DNA of 64,000 nucleotides from Bacteroidia bacterium (GTDB lineage: Bacteria > Bacteroidota > Bacteroidia > Chitinophagales > UBA2359), in NCBI GenBank assembly GCA_030427245.1, contig JAUHXA010000016.1:43401-107400 (forward strand). Reading direction: 5' to 3'. Positions 63,965 through 64,000 of the stretch are shown piece after piece. The notes beneath the pieces are model-generated. The model was not told the origin of the DNA and searched no databases. It worked only from the letters and a program-made list of their open reading frames with translations. The position numbers and the translations under genes are program-made. Position 1 is the first letter of the stretch. Each line of letters opens with the position of its first letter.

Positions 63965-64000
63965 GTTGTAGTAGATTTTTGAATCATTAAGATACAGATT

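Noticed and set aside
1..64000. tRNA, rRNA, tmRNA or complete insertion sequence
   Set aside because: I looked in the intergenic gaps by eye and found no cloverleaf with a plausible acceptor stem, no rRNA segments and no transposase.

Overview
The window is AT-rich chromosome from a free-living member of the Bacteroidota, most likely a Saprospiria-like (Saprospirales/Chitinophagales side) bacterium. The signs are several secreted proteins ending in type IX secretion (T9SS) sorting domains, lineage-typical neighbours (DUF4290 next to murA; coaD, rsmD and DUF3822 in a row), TAnnTTTG -7 promoter boxes, LytS/LytTR-type signalling, and dockerin and Big_9 repeat surface proteins. I saw no rRNA, tRNA, CRISPR array, prophage or complete insertion sequence.

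Layout. 0-5 kb: purN, a ROK sugar kinase, a PepSY-like lipoprotein, urocanase (hutU) and a divergent peptide deformylase that overlaps the next gene tail to tail. 5-10.4 kb: an oligopeptide ABC importer operon (binding protein, two oversized permeases, no ATPase in the window) whose two spacers are both filled with tandem repeats. 10.4-16.9 kb: an accessory-looking surface block with an SDR epimerase, two tandem paralogous beta-barrel-type proteins, a T9SS protein, a PKD-domain lipoprotein whose signal peptide is frameshifted by a (TG)7 tract, and a PIN toxin-antitoxin pair whose antitoxin is duplicated at the other end of the block. 16.9-23.3 kb: murA with Asp in place of the fosfomycin-target Cys, DUF4290, a Crp-family regulator, an L,D-transpeptidase and a CotH protein. 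23.3-24.4 kb: a gene-free repeat tract. 24.4-33.3 kb: a DUF4874/DUF4832 dockerin protein, a beta-lactamase-family hydrolase, coaD-rsmD-DUF3822, an MBL-fold enzyme and a secreted protein resembling an OST-HTH/LOTUS domain. 33.5-43.7 kb: a giant nine-repeat surface protein with dockerin, cohesin-like and T9SS modules; a TPR-like protein family; an N-acetylmuramoyl-L-alanine amidase followed by a receiver-LytS kinase fusion and a LytTR regulator; an ECF sigma factor. 44-50 kb: sodA, tadA, a TolC-HlyD efflux pair and a 53-residue KGG-leader peptide. 50.4-64 kb: a candidate structured RNA before folA, a hydrolase, a glycosyltransferase, an HTH/membrane pair, a universal stress protein, B12-domain-less methylmalonyl-CoA mutase, a second KGG-leader peptide, an inverted-repeat element, a TPR histidine kinase, a CAT-like acetyltransferase, a T9SS lipase and an outer-membrane-type gene interrupted by a small transposon-like element.

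The strongest new observations are: (1) a 223-bp element (63651-63873) with 16-bp terminal inverted repeats and a perfect 6-bp target duplication; its excision restores a 645-residue reading frame exactly; (2) the (TG)7 tract at 16024-16037, where loss of one unit restores a full lipoprotein signal peptide, which suggests phase variation; (3) two short peptide genes with KGG leader-cleavage-type motifs at 48453-48614 and 56869-57048; (4) a promoter-to-terminator RNA candidate upstream of folA; (5) a dispersed octamer repeat family, a 39-bp minisatellite inside the peptide-transport operon and an 87-bp repeat tract.
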